A stretch of DNA of 64,000 nt from an uncultured Dehalococcoidia bacterium (GCA_958296105.1 OY282441.1:531800-595799), one strand, 5' to 3'. Positions 7,829 to 16,890 are shown, counted from the stretch's first letter. Notes: generated by a model from the letters alone, not told the origin. A program made the numbers and translations.

Positions 7829-8884
7829 GTGGTCGACATACATGAAGAGATTAGGCTTACGAGCCTCGCAAGCTGCGCGGGTTGAGCGTCCAAGTTCAGC
7901 CCCGAGGACCTGGGACAGGTTCTGAGCCAGCTTCCTCCGATGTCCGATCCCAACCTGCTGGTGGGGGTCAACACCGGAGACGATGCCGCCGTGTACCGCA
8001 TGGACGAGGACACGGCATTGATACAGACGGTCGATTTCTTCCCGCCAATAGTGGACGATCCCTACGCATTCGGGCAGATAGCGGTGGCGAACGCGCTGAG
8101 CGATGTCTACGCGATGGGCGGCAAGCCGCTGATCGCGCTGAACGTGGTGGGCTTCCCGGTCGCGCTCCCCAAGCACATACTCGGAACCATTCTCATCGGC
8201 GGCTCGGACAAGGCGCGGGAGGCGGGGACGCTGATCGTGGGAGGCCACACGGTGGACGACGACGAGCCGAAGTACGGCCTGTCGGTGACCGGGGTGGTGC
8301 GTCCGGGCGCGGAGGTGACGAACGCGGGCGCGCAGCCGGGCGACAGGCTGGTGCTGACGAAGCCGCTCGGCACGGGCATCATCACCACGGCGGGCAAGCA
8401 GGGGGTGGCGCCGCCTGACGTCATCGAAGCGGCGGTCGAGGTTATGAGCGCGCTGAACAGGTCGGCGTCCGAGGCGATGGTCTCGGTGGGCGCGAGCGCG
8501 TGCGTGGACGTCACCGGCTTCGGGCTGCTGGGGCATCTGCGCGGCATGACTCGCGCCAGCGGGGTCTCGGCGACGGTGTCGCTCGACTCGATACCGTTCA
8601 TAGAGGGCGCGGTTCGGCTTGCGGAAGAGGGGGTGGCGCCCGGCGGCACTCACCGCAACCTCGAATCGCTGGAGGGCGACGTGGCGTGGGACGAGGGGAT
8701 CACGGACGTTCAGAAGATACTGCTGGCGGACGCGCAGACGTCCGGCGGGCTGCTGATAGCGGCGGCGGAAGGGTCGATCCCCGCCCTGCTGGACGCGCTG
8801 GAGGAGCGCGGCGTGGAGACGCGGGCGGTGATCGGCGAGATTTCGGCGGCGGACGGCGGCGCGGCGATTCGCGTTGCGCTGTAG
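7829..8884 (+). CDS. selD: selenide,water dikinase, itself a selenoprotein (in-frame UGA)
   Basis: Makes selenophosphate from selenide and ATP, the selenium donor for selenocysteine synthesis. Starting at the GTG at 7829 (AGGAG eight bases upstream) the frame reads RLTSLASCAG, then TGA at 7883-7885, then ASKFSPEDL and on without interruption for 351 residues in all. The UGA falls exactly on the catalytic Cys position (Cys17 of E. coli SelD), three residues before the conserved Lys, so it is read as selenocysteine 19. GVNTGDDAAVYR, the NALSDVYAMGG ATP-binding stretch and TGFGLLGHL are diagnostic. A hairpin follows the UGA. Starting instead at the ATG at 7940 would remove the active site. Confidence 0.93.
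7905..7923 (+). promoter_or_regulatory. candidate bacterial SECIS hairpin in selD
   Basis: AGGACCTG (7905-7912) pairs with CAGGTTCT (7916-7923) through eight base pairs with one G-U, closing the loop GGA. The stem begins 19 nt after the UGA and presents GG in the apical loop, matching the known bacterial SECIS pattern recognised by SelB. Confidence 0.7.
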
Positions 8885-8897
8885 CTTGGGCAGACGC

Positions 8898-10571
8898 ATG
8901 TCGCTTTCGATCAGATACGAGATAGCCGATCTGGTTCGGCGCGCGCTCGATTCGGCGCAGGCTTCGGCGGCTCTTCCGCAGGCGGAGATAGACGACCTGT
9001 CGATAGAGCGTCCGCAGAAGGCGGAGAACGGCGACTTCTCTTGCAGCCTCGCCATGAAGCTGGCGCGGCCAATGAGGATGAACCCGCGCGCCATCGGACA
9101 GGCGATCATCGACTCGCTGCCCGGCTCCGATCTCGTGGGCCGCGTGTGGCTGGCGGGTCCGGGGTTCGTCAACTTCGCGCTGGACGAAGGCTGGCTGAGG
9201 TCTCAGGTAGATGCGGCGGCGGAGGCGGGAGAGCGCTTTGGCGACTCGCAACGCAGGGGCGCGAGCGTTCAGGTGGAGTTCGTCAGCGTCAATCCGACGG
9301 GGCCTGTCCACGTGGGACACACGAGAGGGGCGGTTATCGGAAGCGCGCTCGCCAACGTGCTGGGCGCGGCAGGTTACGAAGTGCAGCGCGAATACTACGT
9401 CAACGACGCGGGCAGGCAGATGGAGCTGTTCTATCAGACTGTCTACGCGCGCTACCTTCAGGCTTGCGGCAGGCGCGCGGACGTTCCCGAAGACGGCTAC
9501 CGGGGCGAGTACGTGATCGCGCTGGGGGAGGAGATCGAACGCGAGCGCGGCGACCACTTCCTAGACATGGAGCCGTCTCGAGCCACGTCTGAGATCGGCG
9601 AGGTGGCGCTGGAGGCTATGGTAGCCTCCATACGGCGCTCGCTCTCGCGTCTGGGCGTGGAGTACGACAACTGGTTCCGCGAGCGCGAGCTGTACTCTCG
9701 GGGAGACTTCGAGCGCGTGATGGCTCTGATGGACGAGCGCGGCTTCCGAGCGGAGCGGGACGGCGCGGTGTGGTTCGCGGCTACGAAGCTGGGCGAGGAG
9801 AAGGACGCGGTGCTGATTCGCTCCAACGGCGCGCCGACCTACTTCGCCTCGGACGTGGCTTACCACTACGACAAGCTGATGGAGCGCGGGTTCGACCGCG
9901 TGGTGGATATATGGGGAGCGGATCATCAGGGCCACGTCAGCAGGATGAAGGCGGCGGTCTCGGCGATGGGCGCGGATCCCGAGCGGCTGACGCTGATGAT
10001 CTACCAGATGGTGACGTTCAAGCAGGGTGAAGAGCTGGTGCGCCTGTCGAAGCGGTCTGGGGACATAATCAGCGTGGACGATCTGGTGGACGAGGTGGGG
10101 GCGGACGCCTGCCGCTACTTCTTCCTGTCGCGCGCGGCGGATACGCAGATGGAGTTCGATCTGGAGCTGGCGGTGCGCCAGTCTTCGGACAACCCGGTGT
10201 ACTACATCCAGTACGCGCACGCGCGGATTGCGGGGATCATCGCCATGGCGCGGGAGCGCGGCATCGCGGCGGACGGCGGGGACACCTCCCTTCTAACCCA
10301 CGAGGCGGAGCTTGCGCTGATCCGAAAGATCGTGCAGCTGCCAGAGCTGATAGAGGTCATGGCCGCCAGTCTGGAAGTCCATCACCTGCCGCACTACGCG
10401 CAGGAGCTGGCGACTGCGTTCCACTGGTTCTATCAGCAGTGCCGCGTTATCTCCGGGGTGGAGGGCGATGAGGAGCTTACGAGGGCGCGGCTGATGCTGT
10501 GCCAAGCGGCGAGGGTCGCGCTGGCGCGCTGCCTGTCGCTCATGGGCATGGACGCTCCCGAGCGGATGTAG
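8898..10571 (+). CDS. argS: arginyl-tRNA synthetase
   Basis: A 557-aa class I aminoacyl-tRNA synthetase charging tRNA-Arg. The N-terminal additional domain 1 is followed by the HIGH-type motif in NPTGPVHVGHTRGAV. The region DIWGADHQGHVSRMK and KRSGDIISVDDLVDEVGADACRYFFL are typical of ArgRS, which commonly lacks a standard KMSKS. The C-terminal DALR anticodon-binding domain ends at MGMDAPERM. The ATG at 8898 lies 13 bp after the selD stop and matches the expected N-terminus better than an in-frame upstream start. It is probably cotranscribed with selD. Confidence 0.96.
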   Translation: MSLSIRYEIADLVRRALDSAQASAALPQAEIDDLSIERPQKAENGDFSCSLAMKLARPMRMNPRAIGQAIIDSLPGSDLVGRVWLAGPGFVNFALDEGWLRSQVDAAAEAGERFGDSQRRGASVQVEFVSVNPTGPVHVGHTRGAVIGSALANVLGAAGYEVQREYYVNDAGRQMELFYQTVYARYLQACGRRADVPEDGYRGEYVIALGEEIERERGDHFLDMEPSRATSEIGEVALEAMVASIRRSLSRLGVEYDNWFRERELYSRGDFERVMALMDERGFRAERDGAVWFAATKLGEEKDAVLIRSNGAPTYFASDVAYHYDKLMERGFDRVVDIWGADHQGHVSRMKAAVSAMGADPERLTLMIYQMVTFKQGEELVRLSKRSGDIISVDDLVDEVGADACRYFFLSRAADTQMEFDLELAVRQSSDNPVYYIQYAHARIAGIIAMARERGIAADGGDTSLLTHEAELALIRKIVQLPELIEVMAASLEVHHLPHYAQELATAFHWFYQQCRVISGVEGDEELTRARLMLCQAARVALARCLSLMGMDAPERM

Positions 10572-10598
10572 GGCGTTCGCGGGGCGTTCGTGGGGCAT

Positions 10599-11114
10599 TC
10601 AAGAAGCGAGGCCGCCGTTTCTGAGGTATCGCTGGGTCTTGAGGACGTACACGCCGCTGAAGTATCTTCCCAGCTCCAGATGTCTGTCCTGAACCTCTCC
10701 CCTGACGCGGCCCGGAACGCCTGTGACGATCGACCGATCCGGAACCTGCATGTCGTCCAAGACGACGGCGCCGGAGGCGATGACGCACTCATCGCCGATG
10801 GAGACGCCGTCGTTGACGACGGCTCCGTTTCCCAAGAGGGTTCTCGCGCCCACGCGCTTGGCGTGGCAGACCACTCGATGGCCTATGACCACGTAATCTC
10901 CTATGGCGGCGTCTGTGTCGCAGTGGACGACGGAGTTGTCCTGAACGCAGGTGTACCTGCCGATGACTATGCGCCCCATGTCTGCGCGAATGACGCTTCC
11001 GGGCCATACGCTGGAGCCTTCTCCGATCTCGACGTCTCCTATCACGTATGCCGCCTCGCTGACGAATGCGGTTGGGTGTATGCGCGGGGCGATGCCGTCA
11101 AGGGTCCTGATCAC
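10599..11114 (-). CDS. gamma-carbonic-anhydrase-like hexapeptide-repeat protein
   Basis: A 171-aa left-handed beta-helix protein of the gamma-carbonic anhydrase/PaaY/YrdA group. It starts VIRTLDGIAPRIHPTAFVS and has about six hexapeptide turns. The metal-binding histidines are in DNSVVHCD, VIGHRVVCHAKRV. I chose the GTG at 11114, which has GGAGGA six bases upstream and matches the family start. A longer reading from 11243 only adds unconserved residues. It may hydrate CO2 or be a thioesterase-like scaffold. Confidence 0.85.
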   Translation of the reverse strand: MIRTLDGIAPRIHPTAFVSEAAYVIGDVEIGEGSSVWPGSVIRADMGRIVIGRYTCVQDNSVVHCDTDAAIGDYVVIGHRVVCHAKRVGARTLLGNGAVVNDGVSIGDECVIASGAVVLDDMQVPDRSIVTGVPGRVRGEVQDRHLELGRYFSGVYVLKTQRYLRNGGLAS

Positions 11115-11267
11115 TTCTGTTCCTCCATAGCCATAGCGCGCTGTTTCGGTATCGAGCCTAACTCTAGTGCATCGCGGCTTGGATTGGAACGCTGAATCCG
11201 CGCCGCATGTGCTATTCTGATTGGGACGCTCACCAAGACACAATGGCTCACGCGCAGGCTGGTTCGT

Positions 11268-11861
11268 ATGCTGAAGACTGTAATCGGGTTCGGATTGGGA
11301 TTGGCGGTTCTCGCCGCTCTGGCTTGCTCGACTCCGCCGCCGCCTCCAACGCCGACGCCGGAGCCGACTGCCACGCTCACGCCGGTTCCTACTGTGACGC
11401 CCACGCCGACGCCGACTGCGACGCCCACGCCCGTTCCCACTGCCACGCCCACGCCTGCGCCCACGCCGACCGTGACGCCCACGCCGCAGACGGCGGCGCT
11501 GTTCGAGTATTCGCGCGCGATCAGGCTGCTGGAGGTGCAGGAGTTCAGAGACTCGATAGCCGCGTTCGATCTGGTCATCAGGAAGCTGCCCGAATTCAGC
11601 AGGGCGTACTACTACAGGGGGCTGGCGTTCCGAGGGGACGAGCGGATCGAGCTGGCGATGGAGGATTTCGGCAAGGCGATAGAGCTGGAGCCGGGCTTCC
11701 CAGACCCCTACATAGTCAGGGCGCTGGTGTACCTGGATCGGGACGAGACGGAGAAGGCGAGGGACGATCTGGAGACCGCGCTGGACGTTGCCAATCCGAT
11801 TCGGGACGCGGACTCCATTCAGGCGGCGCGGCGTCTGCTGTCGAGGATCGGAGGGCGCTGA
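11268..11861 (+). CDS. TPR lipoprotein with Pro/Thr-rich linker
   Basis: A 197-aa secreted lipoprotein: signal peptide with lipobox LAALAC near residue 20, a Pro-Thr repeat linker of about 55 residues (PTPTPTATPTPVPT type), then about three TPR units (FEYSRAIRLLEVQEFRDSI, AYYYRGLAFRGDERI, PYIVRALVYLDRDE). Pro/Thr linkers of this type are common in Chloroflexota cell-surface proteins. A TATTCT -10-like hexamer lies near 11213. It converges with the DUF2851 gene, 21 bp between stops. Confidence 0.82.
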   Translation: MLKTVIGFGLGLAVLAALACSTPPPPPTPTPEPTATLTPVPTVTPTPTPTATPTPVPTATPTPAPTPTVTPTPQTAALFEYSRAIRLLEVQEFRDSIAAFDLVIRKLPEFSRAYYYRGLAFRGDERIELAMEDFGKAIELEPGFPDPYIVRALVYLDRDETEKARDDLETALDVANPIRDADSIQAARRLLSRIGGR

Positions 11862-11882
11862 TACGCTGGACGACGCGGGAGG

Positions 11883-13196
11883 CTATGCCCCAGCTGGCTG
11901 GGGCCACGATGCGGAGCGCGCCAGCTCGTGCAGCCCGAAATGGCGAGCGGCGAGCTTGGAGCGCGGCGATACTCCCAGCGACTTGGCCACGGATCTGGTG
12001 ACTGCGTCCGAGGGCGGCGCGCGCATCCTCATAAAGGCTGGCAGGGCGCGCTCAGGGGCGTCGCCCCCCGCCAGCGTCGCCCATGCGTGCAGGGCGGGAA
12101 GAACGACGTTCGCCACGAGTGTGACGGCGAATCCCCGCCCTATGAACGGCGGCTTCAGGGCGGCGCGTATCAGGCCGCCCGCCCCGTCCGAGTCCAAGAC
12201 CGAGAGCAAGCCGCGCAGCAGGCCGGGGCGAAGGTGGTCGGCGACGAGCGACGCCGCGCCCCTCATCCGGCTGAGCGGCGCGGCGCTCGGACGCACTCTG
12301 AAGCCGCTCCACTCTTCGGGGCGGACGCGCTGCCTGACTCCCAGGCTGCGCGCGACCCGCCGCATCTGCGCGCGCTCGCGCTCCTCTACCCTGCCGATCA
12401 GACCGCCTCCCACGACGAGCGCGGACAGCAGGGCGAATCTCGCCGACTCCGACGGCTCGGCTCGCAGGCGGGCGAACCTGCGGAGAGGGAGCGACTTCGC
12501 CAGCGCGAGGAACGGGGCGCGATTGCGCGCGTAGCCCATGCCTTCGAGAAGCGACTGGTAGACTGTCTGATCCGGGTCTGCGCCGTCGTCCATCTCGACT
12601 CTGTATCCCGCGCTCTTCGAGAGGAACCTTCGCAAGCCGAGCCGTTCGATCTGGGTCTCCGAGGGTCTTTCGCGGAGATCGGGCGGCGCGCGCTCGTCCT
12701 GCGGGAACGTGGCGGCGGCGGTGGGCGGAGCGGGCAGGCTGCCGGCGGATCGGAGCGGTCCGAGGACGACCTGAAGGACGACTCCGCGATACGCCGGATC
12801 GTGATGGTGTCCGTGCGCGCGCCAGCCGGAGGGGTCCACGTGAAGCTCGATGTCTCCTGCGAGCGCGCGTCCGCCGTGTCTGAGAACGGCGCCTCTGAAG
12901 TCCGGCCCCGGGCCGGTGTTCCTGACGCCGGGAAAGACGATCTCGTACTCGCCGCCGTCAGCGTCCACTACGGAGGGACGCAACTGAAGGGAGCGCTCCC
13001 ACAGGGCGGAGAATGCCTTTTCGGATTCGATTCCGGTTCGCTCTGTAGGTTTTTCCCGAAGCGCGCCGCCATACAGGGCGGAGAATGCCTTTTCGGATTC
13101 GATTCCGGTTCGCTCTGTAGATTTTTCCCGAAGCGTGCTGCCATACAGGGCGGAAAATGCCTTTTCGGATTCGATTTCGGGGCTGGGTAGGGGCAT
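11883..13196 (-). CDS. DUF2851 family protein with tandem N-terminal repeats
   Basis: A 437-aa cytoplasmic protein of unknown function. The DUF2851 core starts at SEKAFSALWERSLQLRP and contains FPGVRNTGPGPDFRGA, AGDIELHVDPSGWRAHGHH and DPAYRGVVLQVV, all typical of the family. The N-terminus is abnormal: the 24-residue block IESEKAFSALYG... is repeated so that the natural start (ESEKAFSALW) is preceded by two further copies. The DNA underneath is a 72-bp tandem repeat. The gene begins 32 bp after the amidohydrolase stop. Confidence 0.8.
   Translation of the reverse strand: MPLPSPEIESEKAFSALYGSTLREKSTERTGIESEKAFSALYGGALREKPTERTGIESEKAFSALWERSLQLRPSVVDADGGEYEIVFPGVRNTGPGPDFRGAVLRHGGRALAGDIELHVDPSGWRAHGHHHDPAYRGVVLQVVLGPLRSAGSLPAPPTAAATFPQDERAPPDLRERPSETQIERLGLRRFLSKSAGYRVEMDDGADPDQTVYQSLLEGMGYARNRAPFLALAKSLPLRRFARLRAEPSESARFALLSALVVGGGLIGRVEERERAQMRRVARSLGVRQRVRPEEWSGFRVRPSAAPLSRMRGAASLVADHLRPGLLRGLLSVLDSDGAGGLIRAALKPPFIGRGFAVTLVANVVLPALHAWATLAGGDAPERALPAFMRMRAPPSDAVTRSVAKSLGVSPRSKLAARHFGLHELARSASWPQPAGA
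13002..13180. repeat. 72-bp in-frame tandem repeat, about 2.5 copies
   Basis: Units begin cagggcgga(g/a)aatgcc at 13002, 13074 and 13146, an exact 72-bp period with few mismatches, so each unit adds 24 codons without a frameshift. It lies inside the 5' end of the DUF2851 gene. Confidence 0.92.
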
Positions 13197-13228
13197 CTCC
13201 CCGCTCGACGGCGACGGCGGGCGCGAGG

Positions 13229-14617
13229 CTATACGAGCGGCCAGCGGGATGGGAACGAGACGCCGGCTCGATGCAGAATGCGCTGGCCTATCTCCTGTAC
13301 GCGCTGTATCAGATCCCACTCGTCTACGAAGGTGGGCTGGTGGTTGCGCACTACGGTTCTGCCGCTGACTATGACGGTGTGGACGCTGCGCCCGTCTGCG
13401 GAGTAGACGAGGTTGTTCACCGGGTCCAACAGCGATCTCCACTCGGGGCGGCGGGTGTCGAACAGCACGATGTCGGCGAGCTTGCCGGGTTCTATCGAGC
13501 CGATCCTGTCCGCCATTCCCAGCGCGCTCGCGCCCGTGATGGTGGCTAGCTCCAGCGCGGTTTCTGCCGGGATCATGGAGACGTCCTGCCTGCCGTCCTT
13601 GTACAGGATGGCGGCTAGGTACATGGAGCGCATGGTCTCTATGAGGTTGGAGTTGTTGGCGGCGTCCGTGCCGAGAGACACGGGGACGCCGGCTTCGAGC
13701 AGCTCGGGAAGCAGCGCGCTTCTGGTCATGCCCGCTCCGCTCTTCGCCGCCGCGCTGGGACACATGGCCGCGGATGCGCCGGACTGCGCGATGATCGACA
13801 CGTCATCCTCGCTTATGCCGAGCGCGTGGGCGAGCAGGGTTCGCTCGTCCAGCGCGCCGATGGATTCGAGATACGCGGTGGGCGCGCGCCCCTCGCGCTC
13901 GATCCAGCGGGTGCGGGCGTCCTCGCTGTAGCTGTGGTGAAACGTGACGCGAGAGCCGAGATCGCGCGCGATCTCGGATGCGCCGCGCAGCAGATCGGCG
14001 GATGCGCAGTCGGGGGAGAATGGCATTGCCCATGCGCTCACCATTCCGCCGAGCGCGCCATCGAAGCGCTCGATGGCGGCGCGGGTCAGCGCGAGCGCCT
14101 CGCTGGTCTCGTACACTGGCACGCCGAGCGCGTTGGGCATGTCTGCGACGTGGCTTCCGGTGACTATCCTGCATCCCGCCTGCTGGTAGGCATCTAGGCA
14201 CGTTTCGACGTGCTTGGTGCTTCCGGGATCCACGAAGGTGGTGGTTCCGTATTTGAGAAGCTCGGTGACGGCGAGAAGAGAGGTCAGCCGCTCTTCTTCG
14301 GGCGTCATGGCGGCCTGGAGTCTGAAGACGCTGGGGAGATAGGCGGGGCCGAGGTCGTCCGGGAAGACGCCTCGCACGGCGTGGGCGTAGCTGATGTGCA
14401 TGTGGCCGCTGACGAAGCCGGGGGTCGCCACGAAGTGGCGCGCGTCCACAGTCTCGTCGGCGGCGACGTCTCGCAGGTCTCGGGACTTGCCCACTGCGGC
14501 TATGGAGTCGCCTTCGATTAGAATTGCGGCGTCGGCTACTATCCTGCGCTCGGGGTCGAGCGTCAGCGCGTAGGCTATGTTGTCTATCTTGGTGGATACG
14601 GCGCGGGGCGCGGTCAC
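13229..14617 (-). CDS. amidohydrolase of the Atz/Trz/MTA-SAH deaminase type
   Basis: A 462-aa metal-dependent deaminase or chlorohydrolase of the amidohydrolase superfamily. The GHMHISYAHAVRG segment carries HxH, HHSYSED a further His, LLAHALGISEDD another, and SLGTDAANNSN the metal Asp. The C-terminal IGSIEPGKLADIVLFDTRRPEW completes the fold. Start is a GTG at 14617. Likely substrates are aminated purine or triazine-like rings. The gene is followed by the DUF2851 gene on the same strand. Confidence 0.9.
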   Translation of the reverse strand: MTAPRAVSTKIDNIAYALTLDPERRIVADAAILIEGDSIAAVGKSRDLRDVAADETVDARHFVATPGFVSGHMHISYAHAVRGVFPDDLGPAYLPSVFRLQAAMTPEEERLTSLLAVTELLKYGTTTFVDPGSTKHVETCLDAYQQAGCRIVTGSHVADMPNALGVPVYETSEALALTRAAIERFDGALGGMVSAWAMPFSPDCASADLLRGASEIARDLGSRVTFHHSYSEDARTRWIEREGRAPTAYLESIGALDERTLLAHALGISEDDVSIIAQSGASAAMCPSAAAKSGAGMTRSALLPELLEAGVPVSLGTDAANNSNLIETMRSMYLAAILYKDGRQDVSMIPAETALELATITGASALGMADRIGSIEPGKLADIVLFDTRRPEWRSLLDPVNNLVYSADGRSVHTVIVSGRTVVRNHQPTFVDEWDLIQRVQEIGQRILHRAGVSFPSRWPLV

Positions 14618-14712
14618 GGCTGTCTCCCAGTAGAGTTCACGCTGACGGCTGGGGCGCGGGGTTCATCTCGCGTTCGCAGACATTTCTAGCGCGAGATGCG
14701 CGGATCGGGAGT

Positions 14713-15639
14713 CTATCTCCAATGCTCCGGCAGGATTGGGTCGCCGAGCTGGAGACTGTCTGCGATCCAGCGCTCGGAGAACATGCCGTCCAGATAGCTG
14801 GACTGCTGGGATGCGTACACACGCGCGCCGCCGCGCAGGACGTTCGAGATGGGGGCGAGGGCTTCGGGGGCGAGGGCGGAGCCTTTCGCGCCAGCCATCA
14901 GCAGGGTATGGGCGCGGACGCTCGGAGCGAAGGCGCGAAGGTCGAAGTACGAGAGGGTGTCGGCTACCACCTCGCGCATGGACGGGCTGCTTCTCAGATA
15001 GTCGTTGTACTCCTCCAGCGGGTAGCTGGTGGTCTGGGCGGCGAGCGCGAGGGCGTCCATGAAGAGCGCGGGCGCGCAGACGAGATATGACGCGCCGCCG
15101 CCGAGAGCGACGGCGTGCAAAGCTACGTCGTTTCCCACGACCACGGTCCTGAGCGGCTCGACCTCGTCTCTGGAGGACAGGAACTGGATGCCGCGCACGG
15201 CGTCTGCCACTATGCCCCTGAAGACGTAGGCGAGCGGCGATTCGATGCCGAGCGTGAGCAGGCCAGGGATCATGGCGGCGAAGGGCTTGTCCGCGTTTCG
15301 CTGTCCCCTGCCCGCGCAGCTGAAGGTGACGAAGCGGCGGCGGATTTCGTTCGCCGTTCCCTGCGGGATTATCTGCAAGACGCTGGCGTAAGCCGGGGGC
15401 CAGTAGATGGCTGGGAACGGACCGCTCCCCTTCGGCACGCTCAGGTATCCGAACAGCCTGTACGGGCCTATGCTCGTCAGGCGCACGCCGTACAGGGTGG
15501 CGAAGTCGGTTTCGCGCATGGGGATAGGCTCGATTTCGGGGCGCGCGGGCGCGCGCTCCAACTCGGCGAGGACGCCGTTCCAGTAGTCATCGAAATCGGC
15601 GGGCTTGGCGTAGGGAGATTCGGGGGTGGGCATGTTCAC
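14713..15639 (-). CDS. acetyl-esterase-like protein lacking the catalytic triad
   Basis: A 308-aa alpha/beta-hydrolase paralogue of the neighbouring acetyl-esterase, alike along its length (KPADFDDYWNGV, GLLTLGIESPLAYVFRG, YPLEEYNDYLRSSPSM). The nucleophile elbow that reads GSSQGG in the neighbour is GNDVAL here. The acid loop LQDNVCPP is AKGSALAP, and the His loop DQGHSAGS is QQSSYLDG. All three triad positions are therefore lost, so it is probably a non-catalytic partner or binding protein. The ATG overlaps the neighbour's stop by four bases, indicating coupled translation. Confidence 0.82.
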   Translation of the reverse strand: MNMPTPESPYAKPADFDDYWNGVLAELERAPARPEIEPIPMRETDFATLYGVRLTSIGPYRLFGYLSVPKGSGPFPAIYWPPAYASVLQIIPQGTANEIRRRFVTFSCAGRGQRNADKPFAAMIPGLLTLGIESPLAYVFRGIVADAVRGIQFLSSRDEVEPLRTVVVGNDVALHAVALGGGASYLVCAPALFMDALALAAQTTSYPLEEYNDYLRSSPSMREVVADTLSYFDLRAFAPSVRAHTLLMAGAKGSALAPEALAPISNVLRGGARVYASQQSSYLDGMFSERWIADSLQLGDPILPEHWR

Positions 15640-16565
15640 ACTCCGCGCAGATGCTTGTCGAAGAAATCCACGATGACGGGGCCATGCTCAGCCGAGCCGG
15701 CGCTGTGTCCCTGATCGTGGTATGCGTACAGCTTCTTGTCGGCGCTCGCTATCTTGTCGAACAGGGCGTAGCCGGTTTCGGGCGGGCATACGTTGTCCTG
15801 AAGGCCGATGTTGACGATGATGGGACAGGTTATCTTGTCTGCGAAGTTGATGCAGTCGAAATAGGCGAGCGTCTCCACTACCTGAGCGCGGCTTTCGGGG
15901 CGCTGGCGCAGGTAGTCGTTGATCTCCTCGTAGGGGTAGGTGTGGGTCAGCTCGATGGAGTCCACGTAGCCGGTCAGGTACGGCGCGCCGGCGGCGGCGG
16001 CGCGTATCTCGGCGCGCATGGCAGCCGTGCAGATGGTCAGGCCGCCTCCCTGACTGCTGCCGGTAACGCCTATCCTGTCGGAGTCCACCTCGTACCTGCC
16101 CAGCAGGAAGTCCACTCCGCGCCAAGCGTCTGCGTAGAAGCCGCGATACGAATAGACGCTGCGATCCACGATGCCGTATGTGAGCAGGCCGGGGTAGCCT
16201 GGGTCGAACTGGGATCTGGACCTGAGCTTGCCCCTCGGCGCGAGCGCGAGGGCGGCGTATCCGCGCCTCGCCCACTCCTTGGGTATGCCCGGATCGCTCT
16301 GGTAGCCGGGCGCGACTATAATGGCTGGAAGCTGCGCGCGCGCGCCCTTCGGCAGGCAGTACCAGCTCGCCACGCGCACGCTGTCCAGGCTGGTGTAGAA
16401 GGCTTGGAACACGTCCACGTCTTCGGACGTTCGCATCGGGTCCGGGCGAAGATCGGGGCGGAGCGGGACGGCGGCGGTCTGCGCCTTCACGCCGTCCCAG
16501 AACTGATCGAAGTCTTCGGGTTTTCGCACCTTGCTCTGGTAGCTGGGGTCAACGGTGTATGTCAT
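15636..16565 (-). CDS. acetyl xylan esterase / cephalosporin-C deacetylase family esterase
   Basis: A 309-aa carbohydrate-esterase-7-like hydrolase that removes acetyl groups from small acetylated substrates. The nucleophile is Ser171 in VTGSSQGGG, the acid is in GLQDNVCPP and the His in YHDQGHSAGS. The substrate-loop RGKLRSRSQFD and YRGFYADAWRGVDFL are typical. The ATG at 16565 has GGAG upstream; a longer frame toward 16712 runs into tRNA-Gly and is rejected. It is followed, with ATGA overlap, by a triad-less paralogue. Confidence 0.9.
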   Translation of the reverse strand: MTYTVDPSYQSKVRKPEDFDQFWDGVKAQTAAVPLRPDLRPDPMRTSEDVDVFQAFYTSLDSVRVASWYCLPKGARAQLPAIIVAPGYQSDPGIPKEWARRGYAALALAPRGKLRSRSQFDPGYPGLLTYGIVDRSVYSYRGFYADAWRGVDFLLGRYEVDSDRIGVTGSSQGGGLTICTAAMRAEIRAAAAGAPYLTGYVDSIELTHTYPYEEINDYLRQRPESRAQVVETLAYFDCINFADKITCPIIVNIGLQDNVCPPETGYALFDKIASADKKLYAYHDQGHSAGSAEHGPVIVDFFDKHLRGV

Positions 16566-16659
16566 CTTGTCGCTCCGAGCCTGCCACTCTGTATGATTGT
16601 ACACGGATGTACGCGATTCTGCGGTCTGGGGTAGAATAGCAGATGCGCGCGCGGCGGGA

Positions 16660-16734
16660 TGGAGCGGGTGATGGGATTCGAACCCACGACATTTTGCTTG
16701 GGAAGCAAACACTCTACCCCTGAGTTACACCCGC
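16660..16734 (-). tRNA. tRNA-Gly (anticodon TCC)
   Basis: The minus strand folds as a standard tRNA: acceptor GCGGGTG/CACCCGC, D-arm with AACTCAGGGGTAGAGT, anticodon stem TTTGC/GCAAA around loop CTTCCCA (anticodon TCC), T-arm GTGGGTTCGAATCCCAT, discriminator T and an encoded CCA. It lies just upstream of the acetyl-esterase operon. Confidence 0.95.
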
Positions 16735-16789
16735 TCGAGGAGACGGCAGGGGTTCCGTGCGTCGATTCTAGCATCAACACGCTCTGCCA

Positions 16790-16868
16790 GACAACACATC
16801 GGACAACAGGTTACATACTTTCATTAGACTCACGAGCCGAGAATACTCAGACAACACATCAGACAACA
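16790..16868. promoter_or_regulatory. two pairs of GACAACA direct repeats (candidate operator)
   Basis: GACAACA occurs at 16790-16796, 16802-16808, 16850-16856 and 16862-16868. Each pair has a 12-bp start-to-start distance, and the two pairs are exactly 60 bp apart, all within 105 bp of the Lin0512 start codon. A weak TTTCAT-N17-AATACT promoter (16819-16847) lies between the pairs. A related pair sits upstream of the ABC operon at 35195. Confidence 0.5.
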
Positions 16869-16890
16869 TATCAAGGACGGGGAGACGAGC

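Noticed and set aside
7883-7885. TGA as a nonsense mutation or sequencing error making selD a pseudogene
   Set aside because: It hits the Cys/Sec site exactly, a hairpin of the right type follows, and tRNA-Sec is present.
7691-9172. 493-codon minus-strand frame opposite selD/argS
   Set aside because: Antisense to two confidently identified genes, Arg/His-rich without domain; typical of G+C-rich DNA.
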